Notes: generated by a model from the letters alone, not told the origin. A DNA stretch of 64,000 bases from UBA11891 sp965658355 (GCA_965658355.1 CBFHRX010000003.1:1-64000); one strand, 5' to 3'; counted from the stretch's first letter, positions 34,819-44,882 are shown. Translations and numbers: made by a program.

Positions 34819-37232
34819 TCTACTGCTTTTTCTAATTGAAGATACATTTTCCTAATCCTGTCTTCTACACTTTCTGAGGAAAGTTTCGCGCGGATTCTGT
34901 CTGTGATTAAGGGGAATGAAAAAGGGGTCGGCTGGCTGCAGTCGCACCATATAATTTCTTGGGCTGCAATAGCTTCAAAAACCTGAGTCATACGACCGTG
35001 TTCCATCCCGTGATCAAACGTTTCCTCAAGCGCTTGTTGATAGAGTAAATTATCGGGTTCATACTCTTTAAAGACATCGTAAAATAATTGGGAACCACTT
35101 TGTAAATGTTTTGATTTGATGGGCTTATTCGGGAATCCCTGAAAGACCAATCCAGAGATTACAGCGATATCTCTAAAGCGGCGTCGCGCCATCTCGGATA
35201 CATTTATACTCTTTTCCAAGTCCTCGTGTAAATGGTCAAAGGTCAGCAAATTGTTATCAAAAAAATCCTCTTTTGAAAAAGCTTGATCCGATAGTAACTC
35301 GAATCCATAATCATTGAAAGACATGCTAAAGCTAATAGGAGACAAGAGGCTCACACGATAGGCCATTAAACTGGCCATGGCTTCGTGAATAGCATAGCCT
35401 TCAAAGGGATAAAAAATAGTATGAAAACCTTCTTTTGTTTCAAAGCGCTCAATTAGAAACTGATTTGGTTTTGGAATAATGGATTCTCTTTCTTGCTGAT
35501 AGAATACTGGCTTTAATGCCTTAAACTCGGGTGTTTGGAGGTTGCGTTCATCAAACAATGCTTTTTTTAATAGGTCACTTAAATGTGCACTAAAACTCAT
35601 ACGCCCACCCATCCAGGCAGGGATGCGGGTTTTTTTCGACTTTGACTTGCGCACAATAACTTCCATATTATGCATCCGAATGAGCTCTAGGTTACGACCC
35701 GAAAAGGTAAACACCTCTCCTGGTTTTAGCTTGGCCACAAACCATTCTTCAACGGTTCCTATATACCCCCCTTTTTGATAGCGAATCTTTAAATTGGCAT
35801 CGCTTACGATGGTCCCCATTGAAAGTCGATGCCGCATCGCAATTCCTTTATTGAGAACCTTTAAGCTGCCATCTTCTAAGACCGTGACCTTTTTGTATTC
35901 ATCATAGTGTTCTAGGCTTTGACTTCCTTTTATCAAGAAGTTCAAAAGCCATTGCCATCGCTCTTCGTCTATCGATTGAAAGCAAAAAGTGTTTTGTATA
36001 ACAGGGAATAATTTTTTTGGATGAAAGCCACTTCCTACAGCAAGGGTCATCAAGAATTGGAGTAATACATCATAGGAATTGAGAAAGGGAATGCGGTCTT
36101 CGATTTGTTGCTCTTCAATGCCGCGTTGTAAGGCAACAGATTCGATTAATTCCATGGCGTGAGTGGGCAGAAAATGAATGCTGCTTCCCGCTTTGGGACG
36201 GTGTCCGCTGCGTCCCGCTCGTTGTATAAAGCGCCCCACTCCTTTTGGACTGCCTATTTGAACACAATTTTCTACAGGTGAAAAATCGACTCCTAAATCT
36301 AAGCTTGACGTACAAACGACCACTTTGAGCTGTTCTTCGCGCAATGCGTTTTCGACCCATAAGCGAATTTTTTTATCAATACTTCCGTGATGCATGGCCA
36401 TATTTCCAGCGAGATCTGGATCCGCTTCTAATAAGCGGTGGAACCATATTTCACATTGTGCACGGGTATTGGTGAAAATAAGAGTGGTCTTGTTTTTTTG
36501 GATTAATTGTAAGACCTGTGGTAAAAGGTGAATCCCTAAATGTCCCCGCCAGGGAAAGCTCTCCATGTTTTTTGGAAGGATGGATTTAACCTTAATTTTC
36601 TTTTTTATTTGGGCATTTACGGTAACATAATTTTCGTTTGGCCCTAGTAATATTTCTCGTGCCAAATCTTTGTTTCCCAGCGTAGCTGATATCCCCCAAA
36701 CTTTTAGATTAGGGAGAAAAGATCTTAGATAAGCCAGGGCTAATTCTACCTGAACCCCACGTTTACTTCCCAAGAGTTCATGCCATTCATCAATGACAAT
36801 CACCTTAAGGTGTTGAAAGCTTTTTTGATGGTCTTTGGTGCTCAGTAATACATGAAGACTTTCTGGAGTCGTAACCAATCCAAAAGAAGGTTTCCGCTTT
36901 TGTGTAGCTCGTTCACTTTGAGAAGAATCTCCTGTTCTTAATGCGATCTTGAGGTCTGGATGAAGATCACTGGTCATCCGTTGGGTAGCCTGCTGAATTT
37001 CTACAGCCAAGGCGCGTAAAGGAGTAATCCACAGGGCTTGCGTTCCAGCAGGATGCTTTTTTGTTTGGAGGGCTTCTTGTAGAATTCCACCCCAAAGGGC
37101 AAAAGTCTTCCCACTCCCAGTTGGGGCATGAAGCATCCCATTTTTACCTTCTCCATAGGCCTTCCAACATTCTTTTTGAAATGATTGAGGGCTCCAGCCT
37201 TGTGCTTTAAACCACTGCTGCACACTCGTCAT
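34815..37232 (-). CDS. Ligase-associated DEXH-box helicase (Lhr family)
   Basis: 805-residue superfamily 2 helicase of the Lhr core type. It has HAPTGSGKTFALWGG (Walker A), TPLRALAVEI, VIVIDEWHELLGSKRG (DEWH box), ISATLG, TNTRAQCE and QRAGRSGHRPKAGS (motif VI). The C-terminal half contains the winged-helix and beta-sheet module of Lhr. Relatives unwind RNA-DNA and DNA duplexes. It overlaps both neighbours by 4 bases, so helicase, ligase and PdeM are probably made together. Confidence 0.93.
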   Translation of the reverse strand: MTSVQQWFKAQGWSPQSFQKECWKAYGEGKNGMLHAPTGSGKTFALWGGILQEALQTKKHPAGTQALWITPLRALAVEIQQATQRMTSDLHPDLKIALRTGDSSQSERATQKRKPSFGLVTTPESLHVLLSTKDHQKSFQHLKVIVIDEWHELLGSKRGVQVELALAYLRSFLPNLKVWGISATLGNKDLAREILLGPNENYVTVNAQIKKKIKVKSILPKNMESFPWRGHLGIHLLPQVLQLIQKNKTTLIFTNTRAQCEIWFHRLLEADPDLAGNMAMHHGSIDKKIRLWVENALREEQLKVVVCTSSLDLGVDFSPVENCVQIGSPKGVGRFIQRAGRSGHRPKAGSSIHFLPTHAMELIESVALQRGIEEQQIEDRIPFLNSYDVLLQFLMTLAVGSGFHPKKLFPVIQNTFCFQSIDEERWQWLLNFLIKGSQSLEHYDEYKKVTVLEDGSLKVLNKGIAMRHRLSMGTIVSDANLKIRYQKGGYIGTVEEWFVAKLKPGEVFTFSGRNLELIRMHNMEVIVRKSKSKKTRIPAWMGGRMSFSAHLSDLLKKALFDERNLQTPEFKALKPVFYQQERESIIPKPNQFLIERFETKEGFHTIFYPFEGYAIHEAMASLMAYRVSLLSPISFSMSFNDYGFELLSDQAFSKEDFFDNNLLTFDHLHEDLEKSINVSEMARRRFRDIAVISGLVFQGFPNKPIKSKHLQSGSQLFYDVFKEYEPDNLLYQQALEETFDHGMEHGRMTQVFEAIAAQEIIWCDCSQPTPFSFPLITDRIRAKLSSESVEDRIRKMYLQLEKAVE

Positions 37233-38815
37233 GGGAGTAATTTTTTGAGGTCTTCAAGACTGTTTGCATCCTGTGATTTTTTATCGTGTCGCCATCGTAA
37301 GATCCTGGGAAAACGAACGGCAACTCCACTTTTGTGGCGTGAGGAAGGGGCTATGCCTTCAAAGGCTATCTCAAAGACCAACTCCGGTTTTATTTGTCGC
37401 ACTGGACCAAATCGATCAAGTGTATTTTGCTTGACAAAATGATCTACTTTTTTGATTTCCGCATCGGTTAAGCCAGAATAAGCTTTTGCAAAAGTGACCA
37501 AGGTTTCTCCTTGCCAAAGTGCAAAGGTGTAATCCGTGTAAAGGTTTGTGCGTCTTCCATGTCCACGCATCGCATAGGTCAAAACCGCATCTATGGTTTT
37601 AGGGTCTGACTTCCATTTCCACCAAGTTCCTTTTTTTCGGCCCACTGCATAGGGAGAGCCCTTATGTTTAATCATTAAACCTTCACTCTTTTTTTCGGAC
37701 GCTTTTTCCCGCTCTGTTGCGACTTCTTTCCAGCTAGAAAATTGCAGCACTTCAGACAATAATAGGGGAACTCCCTCACCCTGAACATTCCGGTGGAGCC
37801 TTGCCAGAAGGCTTTGACGGTCTGCCAAAGGAAGTTCTCGTACATCCTTGCCTTCCCATTCTAAGATATCGTAGAGCATGATCACTATGGGAATATCATT
37901 TTGTAATTTTTGAGAAACGGTCTTTCTTCCAATGCGTTTCTGAAGGGCGTTAAAATCTCCAATGACACCTTCTTTATAGGGGAGTAGTTCTCCATCTACC
38001 ACGGTTCCGTTAGGAAGAAGTTGAGCAAGTTGGGCTATTTCTGGAAATTTATCGGTGATTAATTCTTCCCCGCGACTCCATAAAAAATGTTTTCCCTCTC
38101 TTACAATCAACTGGGAGCGCATTCCATCCCATTTGTGTTCAATGTGCCACTCTTCGATATTTTCTTTTTCTTGAAAATTTTCTTCTAACGCATAGGCTAA
38201 AAAGAAAGGGTAAGGCTGGGAGATTTGATCTTCTGGATTGGGGTCTATAAGCAATTCATGAAAAGTAGTTGTCTGCGGACTCCATTTCCCCATCAAACGA
38301 TGGGCCAAAATAGTCTCGTCGATATGAACTGCTTTTGAGAGGGCGCGGGTCATTAACTTTTGACTCACCCCTATCCGAAATCCTCCTGTCAAGATTTTAT
38401 TAAAAACAAAGCGCTCAAAATTGTCAAGACTTTGCCATCGTTCTAGTATGTACCTTTTTTTTAGTTCCTCTTCTTTTGATTTTAAAGCGATGATCTCTTC
38501 GATACACTGGCTTAGCGAGGGAGGGGTCCCTTTGGTTTCTTGTTGGACCAAAAGGGCGATGGTTTCGGCCAGGTCTCCCACAATATGATAGGATTCTTCA
38601 AAAAGCCATTCCGGTAGTTGGGCGAGTTCTGCCGCCCAGCTACGCATCAAGGTGGTGGTAACAGGTCGTGAGGGTCGACGATGCGATAACAAGGCCACCG
38701 CCCACAAGGCATCTTGTTTGGGTGCAGCCTTAAAATAGTCTGTTAGGGCAGCTACTTTTTTAGTGGTTTTAGTGGTGCTGTCCAGTTCTTCTATTAAAGC
38801 AGCAAAACGTCTCAT
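37229..38815 (-). CDS. ATP-dependent DNA ligase (ligase-associated cluster)
   Basis: 528-residue ligase. The nucleotidyl lysine is K228 in EHKWDGMRSQL (KxDG). Further motifs are LWSRGEELITDKFPE, VVDGELLPY, EGLMIKHKGSPY and TWWKWKSDP. An N-terminal DNA-binding domain of about 200 residues precedes the catalytic core and an OB fold (VFEIAFEGI) ends it. There are no LigD-type polymerase or Ku domains. This is a second ligase in addition to the essential NAD-dependent LigA expected elsewhere. It sits in the order exonuclease-ligase-helicase-PdeM with 4-base overlaps. Confidence 0.94.
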   Translation of the reverse strand: MRRFAALIEELDSTTKTTKKVAALTDYFKAAPKQDALWAVALLSHRRPSRPVTTTLMRSWAAELAQLPEWLFEESYHIVGDLAETIALLVQQETKGTPPSLSQCIEEIIALKSKEEELKKRYILERWQSLDNFERFVFNKILTGGFRIGVSQKLMTRALSKAVHIDETILAHRLMGKWSPQTTTFHELLIDPNPEDQISQPYPFFLAYALEENFQEKENIEEWHIEHKWDGMRSQLIVREGKHFLWSRGEELITDKFPEIAQLAQLLPNGTVVDGELLPYKEGVIGDFNALQKRIGRKTVSQKLQNDIPIVIMLYDILEWEGKDVRELPLADRQSLLARLHRNVQGEGVPLLLSEVLQFSSWKEVATEREKASEKKSEGLMIKHKGSPYAVGRKKGTWWKWKSDPKTIDAVLTYAMRGHGRRTNLYTDYTFALWQGETLVTFAKAYSGLTDAEIKKVDHFVKQNTLDRFGPVRQIKPELVFEIAFEGIAPSSRHKSGVAVRFPRILRWRHDKKSQDANSLEDLKKLLP

Positions 38816-39813
38816 TCGGCAGTAGCAGTTTCTGGGGTTTCGGCTTCGTACTGTGTTTTTTCTGTACGCGCATTCCAGCCTTTTTCGCGTAAGTAGTGTG
38901 CAAAAAGATCGGTATAGCCATGCGTGGTGATTACATTTTCACAGCCTGTTGCTTCTATGGCAGACAAAAGGCCTTGCCAATCGGCATGATCCGATAAGAC
39001 GAAGGCGCGGTCGACGGCTCGTCTTCTTCGGGCCCCGCGGAAGGCCATCCAACCAGAGGCATAGCCCGTTGAAAGAGTGCCTAACTTCTTGATCCAAGCA
39101 CTGCCTAATACAGCAGGGGGGGCGAGTACTAAATTTCCTTCGATCTCTTTCTTTGTGGTGTCACGGGTAATCAATTCTGTCTCTGGGAAGTCGATAAACT
39201 GTCGCAAGACTTCTGTCATGTGTTCTGTGGCCCCATGGGTGTATATTTTACCGATAGAAGGATCTAAATGTTTTAAAAGTCGCTGGGCTTTTCCCAGAGA
39301 ATATCCCATCAATAAACTAGTCGTTTTTTCGGCCTGGTTTTGTGCCCACCATTGATTGATGCTATCGTGTGTTGTTTGGGGCTCGTCCCATTTAAAAACC
39401 GGTAAACCGAAAGTACACTCTGTGATAAAAGTATCGCATTTTACAGGCTCGAAAGGGGTGGAAATACCATCAACTTGCGTTTTATAATCCCCAGTAAAAA
39501 CCCAAACCTCTCCTTTGTGTGCCACCCTGATTTGGGCTGACCCCGGGACATGACCCGCCGGATGAAAAGAAAATTGAACCCCTTTTATGGTAAAGGTTTC
39601 ACCATAGGACTTTCCAGCGACAATTATATTCCCCAATCTGTGTTTGATAATGGGAACATTATCAGTATGTGTGATATATTGTGCATGCCCCCAGCGTGCG
39701 TGGTCAGAATGTCCGTGCGAGATAATGGCTTTGGATACCTTTTTCCAAGGGTCTAAGTAAACATCTGCGGCAGCACAATAGATACCCCGCGAGGTAAATT
39801 CCAGCAACGGCAT
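38812..39813 (-). CDS. Ligase-associated exonuclease (MBL / beta-CASP-like)
   Basis: 333-residue metallo-beta-lactamase-fold nuclease. The metal motif is ISHGHSDHARWGH, then FHPAGHVPGSAQIRV, VFTGDYK and a C-terminal VLSDHADWQGLL, the pattern of the SNM1/Artemis and RNA-processing beta-CASP relatives. It should trim DNA ends before ligation. First gene of the repair operon, divergent from dnaE over 115 bases. It ends in a Thr/Glu-rich tail (TEKTQYEAETPETATAE). Confidence 0.92.
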   Translation of the reverse strand: MPLLEFTSRGIYCAAADVYLDPWKKVSKAIISHGHSDHARWGHAQYITHTDNVPIIKHRLGNIIVAGKSYGETFTIKGVQFSFHPAGHVPGSAQIRVAHKGEVWVFTGDYKTQVDGISTPFEPVKCDTFITECTFGLPVFKWDEPQTTHDSINQWWAQNQAEKTTSLLMGYSLGKAQRLLKHLDPSIGKIYTHGATEHMTEVLRQFIDFPETELITRDTTKKEIEGNLVLAPPAVLGSAWIKKLGTLSTGYASGWMAFRGARRRRAVDRAFVLSDHADWQGLLSAIEATGCENVITTHGYTDLFAHYLREKGWNARTEKTQYEAETPETATAE

Positions 39814-39928
39814 TTTCTTTTTCTTTTTTTGAAAGGTACAAAAACGGAGGCTTACTTTTTTTTGTATTCGTTGATAACTCCCAACAACTCCTTTTCAAAA
39901 GCCCTTCGTCTTTTTCTATTTTCGTTTT

Positions 39929-42900
39929 ATGTATTTAATATTCGATACAGAGACAACTGGATTGCCAAAAAGATGGAATGCCCCCCTGACAGATTCTGAT
40001 AATTGGCCACGATGTATTCAAATTGCTTGGCAAATTCACGATGTTTCGGGGAAGTGCATAGAGCATAGCGACTATCTGGTAAAGCCCGACGGGTTTACCA
40101 TTCCTTACGAATCCGAACAGGTACACGGTGTTTCAACAGCATTGGCAGAATCTGAAGGAGAGCCATTAGAGGTTGTTTTAGACCATTTTGCTAAAGCAGT
40201 GTCAAAAGCACGATTTATTGTAGGTCACAATATTAATTTTGACCGCAACATCATGGGGGCTGAATTTTTAAGAATTCATCAACAAGACCCGCTTGAAAAC
40301 AGTGTTTTCATAGATACCTGTACGGAAGAGACAGCCACTTTGTGTCAATTGCCGGGAGGGCGTGGCGGTAAGTTTAAGCTCCCTACTTTAAGCGAGCTGT
40401 ATCATTTTCTTTTTCAAAGTAGTTTTGAAGAGGCGCATAATGCGACTGCAGATGTAGAAGCTACAAGTCGTGCTTTCTTAGAATTATTGCGAACCCATAA
40501 AATTTCTCCAGCCCCTTTGCAAAGTGAAGATATCAGCTCGCCCTTGCATCGTGAATATCCAGCAGGGGTTCCTTTGGTTGGGCTAAAGCATCAGAATTTA
40601 AAAGAGGCTTCAGCAGCATTAGCGGCTGCAACTAAAACAGCTCCCCCGACAAAAGAACCTGTTTCAAAAGAACGTTTGAGCGCGTTGGAGACCGCTCCTT
40701 TTGTACACTTGCACAATCACTCACAGTTTTCAGTTTTACAAGCCACCTCGCGAATTTCGCAATTAATAGAGGCGACGGTTAGCCACAAAATGCAAGCCAT
40801 AGCCCTAACTGATCACGCTAATTTGATGGGGGCCTTTCATTTTGTCAAAGCGATCAAAAATCACAATGCCGCTGCAGAGCCAGATGCACAAATTAAGCCT
40901 ATCATCGGTTGTGAATTCTATGTTTGTGAAAACCATACCGACCGATCGAGAAAAGACGACGGCTATCAAATTGTTTTTTTAGCTAAAAATAAAAAGGGGT
41001 ATCAGAATTTGATCAAGATGACCTCATTAGCGTACACAGAAGGTTTTTATTATGTGCCTCGTATTGATAAAGAGATTATCCAGCAGTATAAGGAAGATCT
41101 GATAGTACTGTCAGGAAATCTAAATGGGGAAGTTCCGTCGAAAATATTAAATATAGGGGATGCTCAGGCAGAAGAAGCGTTGTTGTGGTGGAAAGACCAA
41201 TTTGGATCGGATTTCTACATAGAGCTTATGCGTCATGGGCAAGAGGATGAAGACCGTGCCAATACGGTTCTGATGGAGTGGTCTCAAAAGCACAATATTC
41301 CCCTTATTGCGACCAATAACACCTATTATGTGGCAAAGGAAGAAGCCAACGCTCATGATATTTTATTGTGTTTAAAAGAGGGAGAAAAACAAGCAACTCC
41401 CATAGGAAGGGGTCGTGGATATCGCTATGGTTTCCCCAATCAAGAGTATTATTTCAAGTCGCAAGAAGAAATGAAACGCTTGTTTAAGGATGTTCCAGAA
41501 GCGATACTAAACATTCAAGAACTTATTGATAAGGTCTCTCCATACGAATTAGCAAGAGAGGTCTTATTGCCCAAGTTTGAAATTCCCAAAGCGTATCAAG
41601 TAGCCGATGATTCGGACGGAAAAAAAGGGGAGAATAACTATTTACGACATCTTACCTACGAAGGGGCGAAGAAGCGGTATGATGAGCTGACTCCCCAGAT
41701 TGAAGAGAGACTTGACTTTGAGTTAGAAGTAATTGCCAAGACCGGTTATCCAGGTTATTTCCTTATTGTTCAAGATTTAATAGCTGCAGCAAGGGCAATG
41801 GATGTATCCGTAGGGCCTGGAAGGGGTTCTGCCGCGGGTTCTGTTGTGGCCTATTGCTTGGGGATTGTGAATATGGACCCTATCAAATACGATCTCCTTT
41901 TTGAGCGGTTTTTGAATCCTGACAGGGTGAGTATGCCCGATATTGATATCGATTTTGACGACGAAGGTCGCGGCAGGGTGATGAAATATGTGATTGATAA
42001 ATACGGGTCGAATCAGGTGGCTCAGATCATCACCTATGGGACCATGGCGGCGAAATCATCCATTAGAGATACCGCTCGAGTATTGGATTTATCCCTGAAT
42101 GAAGCGGACCATATTGCCAAGCTATTGCCCAATATGAAGCTCTCTAAAATTTTTGGTTTAGAAGAAGACGCCTTAAAAAAGAGTCTAAGAGCAGAAGAAT
42201 ATACACGGGTCAAAGAGTTTAAATCCATCGCATTAGAATCTGGGCTTCAAGGCGAAATGATACAGCAAGCAAAGGTGCTGGAAGGTTCCCTTCGAAACAC
42301 AGGAATTCATGCCTGTGGGGTTATTATTACCCCTGATGATATTACCCAATTTGTACCCATTGCTACAGCCAAAGACTCCGATCTTTTTGTAACCCAGTTT
42401 GACAATTCCGTTGTAGAAGATGCGGGCTTGTTAAAGATGGACTTTTTGGGTCTGAAAACCTTAACCTTGATAAAGGATACCGTAAAATTAGTCAAGTACA
42501 AACACAACATTGACTTAGATCCTGACGCCTTTCCATTGGATGATGTCAAAACATACGAGCTTTTCCAAAGGGGTGAAACCGTTGGAATATTTCAGTACGA
42601 ATCGGCTGGTATGCAGAAATATTTAAAAGAACTCAAGCCCACACAATTCGCGGATCTTATCGCGATGAATGCACTGTATCGTCCTGGTCCTTTGGAATAT
42701 ATCCCCAGTTTTGTAGCTCGAAAAAATGGTCAAGAAGAAATCAGCTATGATTTACCTGCCATGGAGGAATTCCTAGAAGAGACCTATGGTATTACAGTAT
42801 ATCAGGAGCAAGTGATGCGACTTTCCCAGAAATTAGCAGGCTTTTCTAAGGGGGATGCAGATGTCCTTAGAAAGGCAATGGGGAAAAAGATATTTGCCTT

Positions 42901-44254
42901 GCTGGAAAAGTTAAAACCACAGTTCATCAACGGCGGGAAACAGAATGGCCATCCAGAAGAAATATTGGAAAAAATATGGAAGGATTGGGAGGCGTTTGCA
43001 TCTTATGCCTTTAATAAATCCCACTCTACCTGCTATGCTTGGATCGGCTATCAAACCGCCTATTTAAAAGCCCATTACCCTGCCGAGTATATGGCGGCCG
43101 TACTTTCTAATAATATGAGTGATATCAAGCAAGTCACTTTTTTTATGGAAGAGTGCCGTAGAATGGGCTTAGCCGTTTTAGGGCCTGATGTTAATGAATC
43201 CTTTTACAAGTTTACTGTCAACGACAATCAAGCCATTCGTTTTGGAATGGGGGCTATTAAAGGAGTCGGTAAAGGAGCAGTTGAAACCATCATTGAAAAT
43301 CGAAAAGAGGATCCGTATACGTCCATTTTTGATTTAACAAAGCGAGTGGATTTGCGAGCCGCCAATAAAAAAGCGATGGAGAATTTAGCCTTGGCTGGAG
43401 GCTTTGATTCTTTTGACACCACGCATCGAGCTCAGTATTTTAATCCAGACGGGGATGGGGTTTTATTTTTGGAAAAAGCGATTCGATTTGGGGTGAAATA
43501 CCAAGAAAATGAAAACTCCTCTCAAACTAATTTATTCGGAGCAACGAATGACAGTACCTATCAAGAGTTAAAAATTCCGTTTTGTGACACTTGGGGAAAC
43601 TTAGAACGCCTCAAGCGCGAAAAGGAAGTAGTTGGAATCTATATTTCGGGACATCCATTAGATGACTTTAAGAGAGAGGTCTCCCTTTTTACGAATGGAA
43701 GCTTACATTTGTTATCAGACTTATATCCTCTTGTAGGTCTTGAAATGTACGTAGCCGGAATTGTGAATGCCGTTGAGCATTTGGAATCTAAAAATGGTAA
43801 AGGTTGGGCAAAATTTCAGTTAGAAGATTTTAACGACCAGTTTGAGTTTCGAATTTTTGGTGAGGAATATTTAAAATTCAGGCATTTTATTGGAGTCAAT
43901 CAATTTATCCGTTGTAAGCTGTTGGTAAAAGCAGGATGGACAAATAAAGAAACAGGAAAAGCAGGCGAGCCCAGAATACAGTTCTTACAATTTGAACAAT
44001 TGCAAAATGCCTTAGTCAATCACGCTAAAAAAATAACCTTACAGTTGGCCGCAGATCAAGTTAATTCTGAATCAACAGCAGCACTAAAACAGCTATTGAA
44101 ACCCCACAAAGGAGATAAAATAGTGATGGTAGATTTGATACACAGGGATCCTGATATAAAATTGACCGCTACTAGCCGAACCTTAAAGTTGGACATCACA
44201 AATGAGTTATTAGATTTATTAGAGGAAAAAAAATGGCAGTATCGGATCAACTAG
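39929..44254 (+). CDS. dnaE: DNA polymerase III alpha subunit with fused N-terminal exonuclease
   Basis: 1441-residue replicative polymerase. Residues 1-185 form a DnaQ-like proofreading exonuclease: IFDTETTGLP (D6, E8), FIVGHNINFDRN and EEAHNATADVEAT near 170. The PHP domain starts near residue 260 (FVHLHNHSQFSVL, LTDHANLMGAFHF). The palm acidic motif MPDIDIDFDDEGR is near 670, followed by fingers (TYGTMAAKSSIRD), FNKSHSTCYAWIGY, tandem helix-hairpin-helix and a C-terminal OB fold. A fused exonuclease is common in Bacteroidota DnaE. trxA follows after 86 bases. Confidence 0.96.
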   Translation: MYLIFDTETTGLPKRWNAPLTDSDNWPRCIQIAWQIHDVSGKCIEHSDYLVKPDGFTIPYESEQVHGVSTALAESEGEPLEVVLDHFAKAVSKARFIVGHNINFDRNIMGAEFLRIHQQDPLENSVFIDTCTEETATLCQLPGGRGGKFKLPTLSELYHFLFQSSFEEAHNATADVEATSRAFLELLRTHKISPAPLQSEDISSPLHREYPAGVPLVGLKHQNLKEASAALAAATKTAPPTKEPVSKERLSALETAPFVHLHNHSQFSVLQATSRISQLIEATVSHKMQAIALTDHANLMGAFHFVKAIKNHNAAAEPDAQIKPIIGCEFYVCENHTDRSRKDDGYQIVFLAKNKKGYQNLIKMTSLAYTEGFYYVPRIDKEIIQQYKEDLIVLSGNLNGEVPSKILNIGDAQAEEALLWWKDQFGSDFYIELMRHGQEDEDRANTVLMEWSQKHNIPLIATNNTYYVAKEEANAHDILLCLKEGEKQATPIGRGRGYRYGFPNQEYYFKSQEEMKRLFKDVPEAILNIQELIDKVSPYELAREVLLPKFEIPKAYQVADDSDGKKGENNYLRHLTYEGAKKRYDELTPQIEERLDFELEVIAKTGYPGYFLIVQDLIAAARAMDVSVGPGRGSAAGSVVAYCLGIVNMDPIKYDLLFERFLNPDRVSMPDIDIDFDDEGRGRVMKYVIDKYGSNQVAQIITYGTMAAKSSIRDTARVLDLSLNEADHIAKLLPNMKLSKIFGLEEDALKKSLRAEEYTRVKEFKSIALESGLQGEMIQQAKVLEGSLRNTGIHACGVIITPDDITQFVPIATAKDSDLFVTQFDNSVVEDAGLLKMDFLGLKTLTLIKDTVKLVKYKHNIDLDPDAFPLDDVKTYELFQRGETVGIFQYESAGMQKYLKELKPTQFADLIAMNALYRPGPLEYIPSFVARKNGQEEISYDLPAMEEFLEETYGITVYQEQVMRLSQKLAGFSKGDADVLRKAMGKKIFALLEKLKPQFINGGKQNGHPEEILEKIWKDWEAFASYAFNKSHSTCYAWIGYQTAYLKAHYPAEYMAAVLSNNMSDIKQVTFFMEECRRMGLAVLGPDVNESFYKFTVNDNQAIRFGMGAIKGVGKGAVETIIENRKEDPYTSIFDLTKRVDLRAANKKAMENLALAGGFDSFDTTHRAQYFNPDGDGVLFLEKAIRFGVKYQENENSSQTNLFGATNDSTYQELKIPFCDTWGNLERLKREKEVVGIYISGHPLDDFKREVSLFTNGSLHLLSDLYPLVGLEMYVAGIVNAVEHLESKNGKGWAKFQLEDFNDQFEFRIFGEEYLKFRHFIGVNQFIRCKLLVKAGWTNKETGKAGEPRIQFLQFEQLQNALVNHAKKITLQLAADQVNSESTAALKQLLKPHKGDKIVMVDLIHRDPDIKLTATSRTLKLDITNELLDLLEEKKWQYRIN

Positions 44255-44317
44255 AATGTTTATAGATCTATTAGATAAAATGATGCAAGAGCGCTTAATG
44301 AGCTGTCTATAAAAACG

Positions 44318-44325
44318 TAAATTTG
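44318..44325 (+). promoter_or_regulatory. -7 element for trxA
   Basis: TAAATTTG, an exact TAnnTTTG, 15 bases before the trxA ATG. No TTG is seen at the expected -33 distance. It suggests trxA can be transcribed independently of dnaE. Confidence 0.4.
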
Positions 44326-44340
44326 TAAAAATTAATTAAA

Positions 44341-44658
44341 ATGGCATTAGAAATAACAGACGCAACTTTTGATGAGGTTGTATTGAAATCGGACAAACCT
44401 GTAATGGTAGATTTTTGGGCAGCATGGTGTGGTCCTTGTAGAATGGTAGGCCCTATCATCGATGAATTGAGTACAGAATATAAAGATAAAGCGGTGGTTG
44501 GTAAAGTAGATGTTGATGCTAACCAAGAATTTGCTGCCAAGTATGGAGTTCGTAACATCCCAACTGTTTTGGTCTTCAAAAATGGAGAATTAGTTGGACG
44601 CCAAGTAGGAGTTGCCCCTAAGCAAACCTATGCTGACGCTATTGACGCAGCCATGTAA
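44341..44658 (+). CDS. trxA: Thioredoxin
   Basis: 105-residue cytoplasmic thioredoxin with the redox motif WCGPC (C30, C33) in VDFWAAWCGPCRMVGP, the cis-Pro segment RNIPTVLVFKNGE and no signal peptide. It reduces protein disulfides, including ribonucleotide reductase. The dnaE-trxA neighbourhood is common in this phylum. Confidence 0.97.
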   Translation: MALEITDATFDEVVLKSDKPVMVDFWAAWCGPCRMVGPIIDELSTEYKDKAVVGKVDVDANQEFAAKYGVRNIPTVLVFKNGELVGRQVGVAPKQTYADAIDAAM

Positions 44659-44684
44659 ATTATCCTTCTTTTAAACTCTTTTGT

Positions 44685-44714
44685 TTGGGATTTAAAATTA
44701 GGGGTGTATATTTG
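44685..44714 (+). promoter_or_regulatory. Promoter for tRNA-Asp
   Basis: TTG at 44685-44687 (within TTTG from 44684), 19 bases, TATATTTG at 44707-44714. The tRNA 5' end is 13 bases further on. Confidence 0.65.
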
Positions 44715-44727
44715 CAATCGCTAACCC

Positions 44728-44801
44728 GGTCTGGTAGTTCAGTTGGTTAGAATACATGCCTGTCACGCATGGGGTCGCGGGTTCGAGTCCCGTCCAGACC
44801 G
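44728..44801 (+). tRNA. tRNA-Asp (GTC)
   Basis: 74-base cloverleaf: acceptor GGTCTGG/CCAGACC, anticodon stem CATGC/GCATG with loop CTGTCAC (anticodon GTC at 44762-44764), T arm GCGGG-TTCGAGT-CCCGT, discriminator G. The CCA end is not encoded. Its own promoter and terminator flank it. Confidence 0.97.
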
Positions 44802-44852
44802 CTTTCACAAAGTTGTGTGTTGTGAAACTGTAATAGTTGCGCAACTAATGAG

Positions 44853-44882
44853 AAGCTTTCCTGTAAAACGGAGGGCTTTTTT
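44853..44882 (+). terminator. Rho-independent terminator after tRNA-Asp
   Basis: AAGCTTTCC pairs with GGAGGGCTT (two G-U pairs) around an eight-base loop, followed by six T. The last T bases overlap the stop codon of the convergent GntP gene. Two further palindromes lie between the tRNA and this hairpin (44803-44827 and 44834-44847). Confidence 0.8.

Noticed and set aside
44256..44312. 18-codon ORF between dnaE and trxA
   Set aside because: Too short, no promoter of its own, and it ends just before the trxA -7 element; chance occurrence is likely.
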